Of a stretch of 64,000 nt of DNA, positions 49,259 to 57,305 are shown in pieces (the first letter of the stretch is position 1; each line of letters starts with the position of its first letter). The DNA is from Pseudomonas graminis. Its GTDB lineage: Bacteria > Pseudomonadota > Gammaproteobacteria > Pseudomonadales > Pseudomonadaceae. Under the pieces are notes generated by a model. That model ran no database searches. It had not been told where the DNA came from and saw only the letters and a program-made list of their open reading frames with translations. Location of the stretch: assembly GCF_004364335.1 (NCBI RefSeq), contig NZ_SOCR01000006.1:31778-95777 (forward strand), in the 5' to 3' direction. The translations under genes and the position numbers were made by a program.

Positions 49259-49408
49259 TCACAAAGACGAGCAAACAACATAGATTCATAAGGCTCTTGC
49301 AAAGATGAGCGTTGCGATACCGATCAAAAACCAGCGACTTCACACCACAACGGCCCACACAAACAGCTTTGCAAGAGACTCACCAGAAACAGGACCTTCT
49401 ACAAACGA

Positions 49409-49435
49409 AAAAGCCCTGTCATCGACAGGGCTTTT
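49409..49435 (-). terminator. rplU-rpmA terminator
   Basis: A perfect 12-bp stem, AAAAGCCCTGTC / GACAGGGCTTTT, with an ATC loop. T-rich flank on the minus strand. It lies about 50 bp past the rpmA stop. Confidence 0.9.
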
Positions 49436-49484
49436 CAGCTCAGGAGGCGCGAAGGTCAGGCCCTCACACCCCCTGAACGCAAGA

Positions 49485-49757
49485 TTATGCCGCGACTTCA
49501 GTCTTTGGCACGATGCTTACATAGCGACGACCGAAGGCGCCTTTAACCTGGAACTTGATCACGCCTTCGACTTTAGCGAACAGGGTGTGATCTTTGCCCA
49601 TACCAACGCCGTAGCCAGCGTGGAACTGGGTGCCGCGCTGACGCACGATGATGTTGCCCGGAACGATAACCTGGCCGCCATACATCTTCACGCCAAGGCG
49701 TTTGGCTTCTGAGTCGCGACCGTTACGGGTACTACCACCAGCTTTTTTGTGTGCCAT
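49485..49757 (-). CDS. rpmA: 50S ribosomal protein L27
   Basis: 90 residues, starting [20 protein letters not shown]. Its N-terminal tail reaches the peptidyl transferase centre. No N-terminal cleavable extension of the Firmicute type is present. Second gene of the rplU-rpmA operon. Confidence 0.98.
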   Translation of the reverse strand: MAHKKAGGSTRNGRDSEAKRLGVKMYGGQVIVPGNIIVRQRGTQFHAGYGVGMGKDHTLFAKVEGVIKFQVKGAFGRRYVSIVPKTEVAA

Positions 49758-49790
49758 GAGTCAATTCTCCTAGTGAGGATTAGGCTGAAA

Positions 49791-50105
49791 TTAAGCCTGA
49801 ATACCGGTGATTTTGATCTCGGTGTACCACTGGCGGTGGCCCATACGCTTCATGTGGTGCTTACGACGACGGAACTTGATGATGCGGACTTTATCGTGAC
49901 GACCTTGGGAGATCACTTCAGCCACAACGGTAGCGCCTGCAACAACTGGAGCGCCGATGTTCACGTCGTCGCCATTGGCAACCAACAGAACGCGATCAAA
50001 AGTAACGGATTCGCCGGTAGCGATTTCCAGTTTTTCAATCTTCAGGTATTCACCTGGGGCGACCTTGTATTGCTTGCCGCCAGTAACGATTACTGCATAA
50101 GACAT
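49791..50105 (-). CDS. rplU: 50S ribosomal protein L21
   Basis: 104 residues, [20 protein letters not shown] with the RNA-binding segment [17 protein letters not shown] longer frame starting at 50255 is rejected because the family starts MYAVI or MSYAV. Transcribed from a strong promoter 130 bp upstream. Confidence 0.98.
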   Translation of the reverse strand: MSYAVIVTGGKQYKVAPGEYLKIEKLEIATGESVTFDRVLLVANGDDVNIGAPVVAGATVVAEVISQGRHDKVRIIKFRRRKHHMKRMGHRQWYTEIKITGIQA

Positions 50106-50236
50106 GGTGTATCTCCGATAATCCTGCTCACCCAGCTCTTTATAGGAAGAGGTATTGGCTGGCATGGCTGCACAAGGCTGGAAGGCCGACATGCAATTGC
50201 GTAAGGCAGGTGCTGCCCAGGAAGTTAGGGTGCGCG

Positions 50237-50265
50237 ATTGTACGCAAGCGATCAACGCCTTGCAA
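50237..50265 (-). promoter_or_regulatory. rplU-rpmA promoter
   Basis: Minus strand TTGCAA (50260-50265), 17-bp spacer, TACAAT (50237-50242), followed by a GC-rich discriminator CGCGCACC as expected for stringently controlled ribosomal operons. Confidence 0.8.
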
Positions 50266-50283
50266 GCTGCGCGATGTCACGCC

Positions 50284-50312
50284 TTGACAGGGTGGGGCCT
50301 GCAACCTAGCAT
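50284..50312 (+). promoter_or_regulatory. ispB promoter
   Basis: TTGACA (50284-50289), 17-bp spacer, TAGCAT (50307-50312), 32 bp before the ispB start. It lies 18 bp beyond the divergent rplU -35, so the two promoters are back to back. Confidence 0.78.
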
Positions 50313-50344
50313 GCCGCGCAACCCTTCTGGAGCACGTCTCGCTG

Positions 50345-51313
50345 ATGCAACCCCAAGCCTTCTACACCGCTGTGGCGGACGACTTTACAGCCGTCGACCA
50401 CATTATCAAGAAGCAGCTGACATCGCGCGTGCCGCTGGTCTCCAAAATAGGCGACTACATCACCTCTGCTGGCGGTAAACGCCTGCGCCCGCTGCTCGTT
50501 CTGTTGTGCGGCAAAGCGCTGGGCTCAGGCGGTGATGATTTACGCCTGCTGGCAGCGACCATCGAATTCCTGCACACCGCTACCCTACTGCATGACGACG
50601 TCGTCGACATGTCCGGCATGCGCCGTGGCCGCTCGACCGCCAATGCGATGTGGGGCAACGCGCCAAGCGTACTGGTGGGTGACTTTCTGTATTCGCGCTC
50701 GTTCGAGATGATGGTCGAACTCGGCTCTATGCCCGTGATGCAGATCCTGTCGAAGGCCACGCGCATCATCGCGGAAGGTGAAGTACTGCAACTGTCCAAG
50801 GTGCGCGACGCCAGCACCACCGAAGAAACCTACATGGAAGTCATCCGCGGCAAAACCGCGATGCTCTTCGAAGCGTCGACCCACAGCGCCGCAGCCCTGG
50901 CCAATGCCGGCACGGAGCAGAGCGAAGCACTGCGCACCTTCGGTGATCATCTGGGTGTCGCCTTCCAACTGGTCGACGACCTGCTGGACTATCGCGGCGA
51001 TGCGGAGACCCTCGGCAAGAACGTCGGTGACGACCTCGCCGAAGGCAAGCCTACCCTGCCGCTGATCTACACCATGCGCGAAGGCACGGCTGAACAAGCC
51101 GCACTGGTTCGCCAGGCCATTCAGAAGGGCGGGCTGGAAGATCTCGAAAGTATCCGCGATGCTGTGGAAAAGTCAGGCGCCCTTGAGTACACCGCCCAAC
51201 TGGCACGCGACTACATTGCTCGCGCCATTGCCTGTCTGGATGTGCTGCCGCCGAGCGTCTATCGCGACGCCCTCGTAGAGCTGAGCGAGTTTGCGGTCGC
51301 TCGCACACATTGA
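50345..51313 (+). CDS. ispB: Polyprenyl diphosphate synthase (ubiquinone side chain)
   Basis: 322 residues. Trans-prenyltransferase with both aspartate-rich motifs: DDVVD near 84 and DDLLD near 212, and GKRLRPLLVLL. It builds the long prenyl tail of ubiquinone. Pseudomonads mostly use UQ-9, so the product is probably nonaprenyl (solanesyl) diphosphate. Own promoter and terminator. Confidence 0.95.
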   Translation: MQPQAFYTAVADDFTAVDHIIKKQLTSRVPLVSKIGDYITSAGGKRLRPLLVLLCGKALGSGGDDLRLLAATIEFLHTATLLHDDVVDMSGMRRGRSTANAMWGNAPSVLVGDFLYSRSFEMMVELGSMPVMQILSKATRIIAEGEVLQLSKVRDASTTEETYMEVIRGKTAMLFEASTHSAAALANAGTEQSEALRTFGDHLGVAFQLVDDLLDYRGDAETLGKNVGDDLAEGKPTLPLIYTMREGTAEQAALVRQAIQKGGLEDLESIRDAVEKSGALEYTAQLARDYIARAIACLDVLPPSVYRDALVELSEFAVARTH

Positions 51314-51336
51314 TTGACCGCTGCCCTGCTCTGTTG

Positions 51337-51364
51337 AAAGCCCGTCCACGTGACGGGCTTTTTG
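51337..51364 (+). terminator. ispB terminator
   Basis: AAGCCCGTC and GACGGGCTT form a 9-bp stem with a 5-base loop, followed by TTTTTG. It begins 24 bp past the ispB stop. Confidence 0.9.
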
Positions 51365-51446
51365 TTGTGCGCGATTCAAGGCCGCACAAAGCCCGCCCCA
51401 ATCAACCAATGCGAATTAATCTCAAATAGATCCTTGCTATTCCTCA

Positions 51447-51465
51447 GATAAGAATTATTCTCATT
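51447..51465 (+). promoter_or_regulatory. Fur box
   Basis: GATAAGAATTATTCTCATT matches the 19-bp Fur consensus GATAATGATAATCATTATC at most outer positions and is largely palindromic. It lies 21 bp before the start of the 80-residue ORF, where it would block transcription when iron is plentiful. Confidence 0.75.
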
Positions 51466-51486
51466 GAAACACTCAAGGAGAATCAT

Positions 51487-51729
51487 ATGACTTATCTGAT
51501 TGATGCCTGGCTTGACCGGCCACAGCCTTACCTGCGCATTCTCGAGCGTGAGACGGGCAAAGTGTGTGCGGTGCTGGAAGAAGAGGCGCTCGACGAATTG
51601 CGCGATCAGGGGGATCTGGACGTCAGCAGCCTGAGTTCGAGCGAACCCTGCGTTCAGAAGGAGATGGTGCGAAGTCTGTTTCTGTTCTGCTATGCGCGGG
51701 CATTGCGTCCGGCCAGTGAACTGCATTGA
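51487..51729 (+). CDS. Small iron-regulated protein, PA4570-like
   Basis: 80 residues, cytoplasmic, acidic: MTYLIDAWLDRPQPYLRILE, then ALDELRDQGDLDVSS and a C-terminal helix with FLFCYARALRP. CAAGGAGAA precedes the ATG. It occupies the position of PA4570 between ispB and fklB in P. aeruginosa, a gene known to rise strongly in low iron, and the Fur box just upstream agrees. No domain or catalytic motif can be named; function unknown. Confidence 0.8.
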   Translation: MTYLIDAWLDRPQPYLRILERETGKVCAVLEEEALDELRDQGDLDVSSLSSSEPCVQKEMVRSLFLFCYARALRPASELH

Positions 51730-51749
51730 TGACAACAGATAAGACGACA

Positions 51750-51780
51750 ATGCCGAGCCAGCGCGGGGCTGACTCGGCAT
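51750..51780. terminator. Hairpin between convergent genes
   Basis: ATGCCGAG and CTCGGCAT (8 bp) enclose a further stem CAGC/GCTG. It lies between the convergent small ORF and fklB. No T-run follows on either strand, so termination is possible but not certain. Confidence 0.5.
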
Positions 51781-51811
51781 CTATCAAGCGTGACGCGGTC
51801 GCTACTTAACC

Positions 51812-52429
51812 TTACAGGACGTCGAGCAACTCGACGTCGAAGACCAGAACGCTGTGCGGCGGAATGCTGCCAACGCCTTGAGCGCCGTAGGCCAGCTCGC
51901 TAGGAACATACAGACGCCATTTGCTGCCGGCCTTCATCAGTTGGAGGGCTTCGGTCCAGCCTGGGATCACGCCGCCAACCGGGAATTCAGCCGGCTCGCC
52001 ACGATCGTAGGAGCTGTCAAACACAGTGCCGTCGATCAGCATGCCGTGGTAATGGGTGCGCACGTTGCTTTCGCGGGTCGGCTGAGCGCCTTCGCCCGCA
52101 GTGATCACTTCATATTGCAGACCGGAGGCCAGAGTGGTCACGCCATCACGCTTGGCGTTTTCGGTCAGGTATTCCTTGCCGGCGCCCGCCGCTGCTTCAG
52201 CCTTGGCAGCTGCTTCGGCTTGCATGATTTCGCGGATGACTTTGAAGCTCGCGCCCATTTCTTCCTGGCCAACACGGCTCGGTTTGCCGGCGAAAGCGTC
52301 GGTCAGGCCGGCCAGGATTGCGTCCAGGTCGACACCCGGCGGCGGATTGTCACGCAGTTGGTCGCCCAGTTGACGGCCAATGCCGTAGCTGACGCGGGTT
52401 TCGTCTGTGGACAGATTGACTTCGGACAT
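51812..52429 (-). CDS. fklB: FKBP-type peptidyl-prolyl isomerase FklB
   Basis: 205 residues. An N-terminal dimerisation helix region (RVSYGIGRQLGDQLRDNPPP, then an Ala-rich helix AAAKAEAAAGAGKEYL) precedes an FKBP domain of about 110 residues: VRTHYHGMLIDGTVFDSSYD, PGWTEALQLMKAGSKWRLYV and LAYGAQGVGSIPPHSVLVF. No signal peptide, so cytoplasmic FklB rather than periplasmic FkpA. Confidence 0.92.
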   Translation of the reverse strand: MSEVNLSTDETRVSYGIGRQLGDQLRDNPPPGVDLDAILAGLTDAFAGKPSRVGQEEMGASFKVIREIMQAEAAAKAEAAAGAGKEYLTENAKRDGVTTLASGLQYEVITAGEGAQPTRESNVRTHYHGMLIDGTVFDSSYDRGEPAEFPVGGVIPGWTEALQLMKAGSKWRLYVPSELAYGAQGVGSIPPHSVLVFDVELLDVL

Positions 52430-52512
52430 GAGACTGCTCCGCTGAAGAGCGCCCTCGGGCGCCCGTGTTTAAAGGCCGCGCAGCCTAGCACAAAGCGTAA
52501 TACCCGTAACCA

Positions 52513-52818
52513 CTACCAGGCGGATCGAAAAGCCAAGGGGATTTTGACGTCCTGATTCAGGTGGTCGTGCACGCCGCACATTTCATCGTGCACCACGGCG
52601 TGGACCAGATTGAACGGCATCGGCGCAACCGGCTGTAAGAGTTCACGCGCGTGCTCGACGGAGCGCAGGTGCAATGCCTTGTTCTGCGCATCGACCAAAC
52701 GATGCGCGACGCCCTGCATTCTTGCTTCCAGCAAGTAAATACCGCCTTCGATGGAGATCAGATTGAGCTCTTCAACACCACCAGTGCTGGAGTGGGAAAT
52801 GAGTTCCTGAAGGTTCAT
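52513..52818 (-). CDS. DUF6482 family protein
   Basis: 101 residues, soluble. The start MNLQELISHSSTGGVEELNL and GIYLLEARMQGVAHRLVDAQ match a small pseudomonad family I know as DUF6482 (PA4573 in P. aeruginosa). It lies 30 bp after the yqhA-like gene on the same strand and is likely co-transcribed. Unknown role. Confidence 0.7.
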   Translation of the reverse strand: MNLQELISHSSTGGVEELNLISIEGGIYLLEARMQGVAHRLVDAQNKALHLRSVEHARELLQPVAPMPFNLVHAVVHDEMCGVHDHLNQDVKIPLAFRSAW

Positions 52819-52848
52819 GGCAAATCCTCGCGAGTCGCAGGAAATCGA

Positions 52849-53337
52849 TCAGTGCTTGGTCAGTTTGTCCAGATAGCCCATCGCGAAGGCCGAAACCACG
52901 AAGGTCATGTGAATGATCACATACCACATCAGGTATTGCGGCTCGATGTTCTTGGCGTCCATGAACACCCGCAACAGGTGAATGGACGAAATCGCAACAA
53001 TGGATGCGGCGACTTTCATCTTCAGCGATGAAGAATCCATCTTGCCCAGCCAGTTGAGCTTTTCCTTGCCTTCGTCGATATCCAGCTGGGACACGAAGTT
53101 CTCGTAGCCGGAAATCATCACCATGACCAGCAAACCGCCGACCAGCGCCATGTCGATCAATGACAGCAGCACCAGGATCAGATCCGATTCCGCCAGCGCA
53201 AACACGTTGGGGATGATGTGGAAGATTTCCTGGAAAAACTTCAGCGCCAGCGCCAACAGTCCCAGGGACAAACCAAAGTAGATCGGCGCCAGCAACCAGC
53301 GCGATGCATACATCGCATTTTCGATAAACCGTTCCAT
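52849..53337 (-). CDS. UPF0114 membrane protein, YqhA family
   Basis: 162 residues with four membrane spans ([40 protein letters not shown], and two near the C-terminus). [20 protein letters not shown] is the family start and [14 protein letters not shown] the conserved loop. Inner-membrane protein of unknown function, TIGR00645. Confidence 0.88.
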   Translation of the reverse strand: MERFIENAMYASRWLLAPIYFGLSLGLLALALKFFQEIFHIIPNVFALAESDLILVLLSLIDMALVGGLLVMVMISGYENFVSQLDIDEGKEKLNWLGKMDSSSLKMKVAASIVAISSIHLLRVFMDAKNIEPQYLMWYVIIHMTFVVSAFAMGYLDKLTKH

Positions 53338-53513
53338 TGAAACTCACAGATAATTTAAAAGCTCGCGAGTATAGGGCGAAGGCCGATTAGCACAACCCAC
53401 CGCGAAAAGAGTTGAAACAATAACGCCAGATCAGGCGCCGCAGACGCCCGACGAATCCGCATCCGCATCCGCAGATAACAGAAAGCAAATGCAGACGCGT
53501 CGAACGCCAGGTA

Positions 53514-53846
53514 TCAGTTGACGGGAGACGTCCGCTGGCCCTGGGCGGCGTCGCTGTTGATTCTTCGCAGTTCCCCCTGCAGGTGAAGCCCCCAGATCGG
53601 GATTTCCTCTGCTGCTTGATAGCCATGCATCACAAGGCTTTCAGCAATGGCATCAAGCACCGATTCGGCAGCAACCGGTCCATGAAAAGGTCCCTGAGCC
53701 TTGAGTGCGGAGGGCTGTTCGCCAGACATTCCGGCAGCGAACAATAAGGTCCACATTCCTTTATCGCCTGACAGCGGGCGAACGACACATTCGATTCGGG
53801 TCACCAGACCCAGGCATTGGCGAGTAAGACAGAGGCTGCGCGGCAT
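53514..53846 (-). CDS. Conserved hypothetical protein
   Basis: 110 residues from ATG 53846, chosen because GAGGAG lies upstream at good spacing; a longer frame from 53993 has no such signal. The sequence has CLTRQCLGLVTRIECVVRPL, then GDKGMWTLLFAAGMSGEQPS. No signal peptide or membrane span. It sits at the place of PA4575. No domain recognised. Confidence 0.65.
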   Translation of the reverse strand: MPRSLCLTRQCLGLVTRIECVVRPLSGDKGMWTLLFAAGMSGEQPSALKAQGPFHGPVAAESVLDAIAESLVMHGYQAAEEIPIWGLHLQGELRRINSDAAQGQRTSPVN

Positions 53847-54031
53847 GGCGAGCTCCTCATTGATTGCAGTATTCATCTCCTTCGCACAACGAGGGAAACG
53901 CGTCAGTCCCTTTGACAACTGCTGCAACCCGACAATATCGAACAAATACCCCGTTGGAAAAGCGCGAAAACGAAAAGGGCGCCGAATGGTCATTTTGCCA
54001 TCAAGCGCCCCGTTTCATTGACGTCAAAGGC

Positions 54032-56464
54032 CTAGCTTTTCAGCTCGGGCTGTAATTGTGGCGCCTCCTTTTCGAGCTCTTTGAGGTCGTCGTCGCTGAG
54101 CATTTCAGCAATGTCGCGCAGGCGGTCCACCACCCTGCCGTTCACCGAATCATCGGGGAACTGACCGTCTTCGTCCGCCTCACCGACCGGCATGCCCACC
54201 AACAGACTCAGCGCCTCATCCACCTGACGCACCGCGTACACATGGAACTGCCCGGCGCGCACGGCTTGCAGCACGCGCTCGTCGAGCATCAGCGTGGCAA
54301 CGTTGGCATGGGGAATGATTGCACCTTGGTCACCGGTAAGACCCCGGGCTTCGCAGAGTCGGAAGAAGCCTTCAATCTTCTCGTTGACACCGCCAACCGC
54401 CTGGACTTCGCCGAACTGGTTGATCGAGCCGGTGATAGCGAAACACTGCTTGAGCGGGGTTTTCGACAGCGCTGAAATCAGCGTGCAGACCTCGCCGAGG
54501 GAAGCGCTGTCACCGTCGACGTAGCCGTAGGACTGTTCCAGCGCAATGCTCGCGGAAATGGCCAGCGGGAATTCCTGAGCGTAACGGCTGCCCAGATAAC
54601 CGGTAAGGATCATCACGCCCTTGGAGTGAATCGGCTGACCCAGATTGACTTCACGCTCGATGTCGACGATGCCGCTGCCGCCCGGATAGACCGTCGCTGA
54701 AATGCGCGCAGGCACACCAAACGCCGAGTCACCCACTTCCAGCACCGTCAGGCCGTTGCACTTGCCGACCGCCGCGCCCTGAGTGTCGATCAGGATGATG
54801 CCCGCGAGCATGTCGTCGAGGATCCGCGCCGACACACGACCGGTGCGGGTGGCCTTGGCCTTCAATGCGCGCTCGATGTGGCCGGCGTCAGTGCGTTCGT
54901 CACCGGCCACGCTGCGGATGAAGTCTGCCTCGCTGACCAATTGAAACAAGTCGCCGATGCGCGCCGACAAGCGCCCTTGGTGCTCGGCCAGACGCGCGCT
55001 GTACGTGGCAAGGCGTGCGACCGCATCCGCCGTCAGGGGCGCCATGCCCTCCTCCGAGGTGCGGGTTTTGAGCAACTGCGCGAACTGCTCCAGGCTCTCG
55101 TCGACCATCGGGATGTCTTCGTCGAAGTCCACCAGGACCCGGAACATTTCCTGGAAGTCGGGATCGAGGTCCTGCAGCGTGTAGTACAGAGAACGCGCGC
55201 CAATGATGATGACTTTGACCTGCAGTGGAATGGTCTGCGGGGTCAGGGTCACGGTGGCAAGACGACCCAGCTCACCCAGCGGCGCTTCCATCTTCAGCTT
55301 GCGCGACTGCAGGGAGCGCTTGAGGGCGTCCCACACGAACGGCTCGCTGAGCATTTTCTCGGCTTCAAGCACCAGAAAACCGCCGTTGGCGCGGTGAAAC
55401 GCGCCGGGGCGCAACTGACGATAGGTGGTGTAAAGCGCCCCCTGATCGGTGCTGTATTCGATGCGGCCAAAGAGGTTGTCGTAGGTCGGGTGCGGCTCGA
55501 ACACCACCGGCGCACCACCGCTGGCGGAATGGCCGACCATCAGGCTTGGGCAGTATTGCTCTTCGAGCAGCTTGCGCGCCTGGGCGTCGGTTTTGCTGTC
55601 GTCAACCAGTTGCTCGACCACGGTTTTCAGCAGGTTGACCTGCACCGCCTGAAGGTAGGCGCACACCGCAGCGTTTTCGGCGTACTGCTCGGACAACGGT
55701 GCGAGCAGCGGCTGAAGCGCGAGGATGATGGTCTCTTCATTGAGTTCGCGCATCTGGTTGTTGGACTCGCGCTTCCACTGCGGCAGGCTGGCGAGTTCTT
55801 CATTCAGACGCTCTTCCAGCGTCGAAATATCGGTATGAAAACGCTCGCGATCGGCTTCCGGCAATTGCGAAAACTCGGCCTCGTCCAGCGCCTTGCCTTC
55901 GAGCATCGGGGTAAACGCGATGTTGGTGTTGTCGCGGTACAGCGCGATGTCCTTTTCCAGCGCGAGACGCTCGATGACATCAAGGGCGCGGTCGTAGCGC
56001 TGATTGAAGGCGCGGTCGATCGAACTCTTCTTTTGCTGGTAGGACGGATGCTCGAACACCGCAGGAAACGTCGACAGCAGGTTGTCGATCAGCCCGTTGA
56101 TGTCGGCAATGAAATCGCTGGCGCTGCCAGGTGGCAATTCCAGTGCGCGCGGCTCCCGAGCATCGTCGAAATTATTGACGTACACCCAGTCCGAAGGTGT
56201 CTGCATGCGCTTGGCTTCGGCCTTGAGGTAGCGCTTGACGAAGGAGAACCGGCCGGTGCCGGGCTCGCCCATGACGAACACGTTGTAGCCGGGGCGCGGC
56301 ATGGCGACGCCGAATTGCAGGGCTTCGACCGCTCGCTCCTGACCGAGCACGCCGCGAAAGGGTTCCAGATCGTTGGTTGTCGTGAAGCTGAACTGTTCAG
56401 CGGAAAAGGGACGGGTCAGCGCCTCAGGCGCAAGTCGCAAGCTGGCAGCAACAGAATCGGGCAT
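54032..56464 (-). CDS. Lon-like ATP-dependent protease
   Basis: 810 residues, the AAA_32/Lon-C architecture. The Lon catalytic dyad is Ser653 (GDSASLGE) and Lys696 (GVNEKIEG), 43 residues apart as in E. coli Lon. The N-terminal P-loop reads GEPGTGR at 66-72, with Arg where the Walker A Lys should be. A helical insertion spans about 130-330. The protein has no Lon N-domain and is not Lon itself, which lies elsewhere in pseudomonads. Substrates unknown. Monocistronic by position (PA4576-like). Confidence 0.87.
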   Translation of the reverse strand: MPDSVAASLRLAPEALTRPFSAEQFSFTTTNDLEPFRGVLGQERAVEALQFGVAMPRPGYNVFVMGEPGTGRFSFVKRYLKAEAKRMQTPSDWVYVNNFDDAREPRALELPPGSASDFIADINGLIDNLLSTFPAVFEHPSYQQKKSSIDRAFNQRYDRALDVIERLALEKDIALYRDNTNIAFTPMLEGKALDEAEFSQLPEADRERFHTDISTLEERLNEELASLPQWKRESNNQMRELNEETIILALQPLLAPLSEQYAENAAVCAYLQAVQVNLLKTVVEQLVDDSKTDAQARKLLEEQYCPSLMVGHSASGGAPVVFEPHPTYDNLFGRIEYSTDQGALYTTYRQLRPGAFHRANGGFLVLEAEKMLSEPFVWDALKRSLQSRKLKMEAPLGELGRLATVTLTPQTIPLQVKVIIIGARSLYYTLQDLDPDFQEMFRVLVDFDEDIPMVDESLEQFAQLLKTRTSEEGMAPLTADAVARLATYSARLAEHQGRLSARIGDLFQLVSEADFIRSVAGDERTDAGHIERALKAKATRTGRVSARILDDMLAGIILIDTQGAAVGKCNGLTVLEVGDSAFGVPARISATVYPGGSGIVDIEREVNLGQPIHSKGVMILTGYLGSRYAQEFPLAISASIALEQSYGYVDGDSASLGEVCTLISALSKTPLKQCFAITGSINQFGEVQAVGGVNEKIEGFFRLCEARGLTGDQGAIIPHANVATLMLDERVLQAVRAGQFHVYAVRQVDEALSLLVGMPVGEADEDGQFPDDSVNGRVVDRLRDIAEMLSDDDLKELEKEAPQLQPELKS

Positions 56465-56744
56465 CGGACATCCTTACATCAGGCGGGGCAGATGGGCGCA
56501 TTCTGGCGCTCGCCGCACCGCACTGGCAAGGCATGAACCACCTGATCGTTTTTCCATGTGAGGAACTGTCCTACACACCCGGTGGAGGCGGATTACACGC
56601 AACAATCTGCAATTGCTGACGGAACGTTCATATCGTGCCTAAACTCCAACTTGCGCGACTGGTAACAATTTAAATAACCGGTCCGCCCTGGCGCCCTATC
56701 GGCCAGGAATCCGACCCTTGGTTGAAACAACAGAGACTAAAGCT

Positions 56745-57233
56745 ATGAAACGGATTCTTCTTGGTACTCTCTTCGCCGCTGTGTCCATCAACGCCATGGC
56801 TCAAGCGCCTGGCGGTCCGGACTGCGGTTGGGGCAACATGCTGTTTGAAGGTCAACGCGGTACTCCCGCTCACTTTCTCGCTTCCACCACCAACGGTACT
56901 TCGGGTAACGCCACCTTCGGCATGACCTCGGGCACCAACGGCTGCTCCACCAACAGCGCGCTGACCTACGGCGGCAAATCCTGGATTGCCATGAACGGCA
57001 TGATGGATGAGCTCTCCAAAGACATGGCCATGGGCCAAGGCGAAGCACTGACCACCTACGCGGTCGTGTTGGGCGTTGCACCGGAAGACCGTGCGCATTT
57101 CGCCGCAGTCACCCACGAGCACTATCAGCAGATCTTCACCAAGGCTGACGCCACTGCTGAAGATGTTCACACCAACACCATCGACGTTCTGAAGAACGAT
57201 CCGACTCTGGCTAAATACGCGACCCAAGCTTAA
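56745..57233 (+). CDS. DUF3015 exported protein
   Basis: 162 residues. Signal peptide (MKRILLGTLFAAVSINAMAQ). The mature part GGPDCGWGNMLFEGQRGTPA, with FGMTSGTNGCST, marks the DUF3015 family; the two Cys may form a disulfide. The longer start at 56718 spoils the signal peptide. Abundant-looking codon use. Function unknown. The gene is followed by a hairpin and a DUF4105 gene, a neighbour pair usual in pseudomonads. Confidence 0.88.
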   Translation: MKRILLGTLFAAVSINAMAQAPGGPDCGWGNMLFEGQRGTPAHFLASTTNGTSGNATFGMTSGTNGCSTNSALTYGGKSWIAMNGMMDELSKDMAMGQGEALTTYAVVLGVAPEDRAHFAAVTHEHYQQIFTKADATAEDVHTNTIDVLKNDPTLAKYATQA

Positions 57234-57243
57234 AGTCGTGCCG

Positions 57244-57270
57244 CCTGCCTTCCTCCCCGGAAGGCAGGTT
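57244..57270 (+). terminator. Hairpin after the DUF3015 gene
   Basis: A perfect 10-bp stem CCTGCCTTCC / GGAAGGCAGG with loop TCCCC, followed by only a short T-rich tail. It may stop or attenuate transcription into the DUF4105 gene. Confidence 0.6.
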
Positions 57271-57305
57271 CTCCGCCCTGCCCATTTCTGACTAGTTGCC
57301 AATCT

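Noticed and set aside
54878..56536. 552-codon plus-strand frame
   Set aside because: Antisense of the Lon-like protease gene; no recognisable domain.
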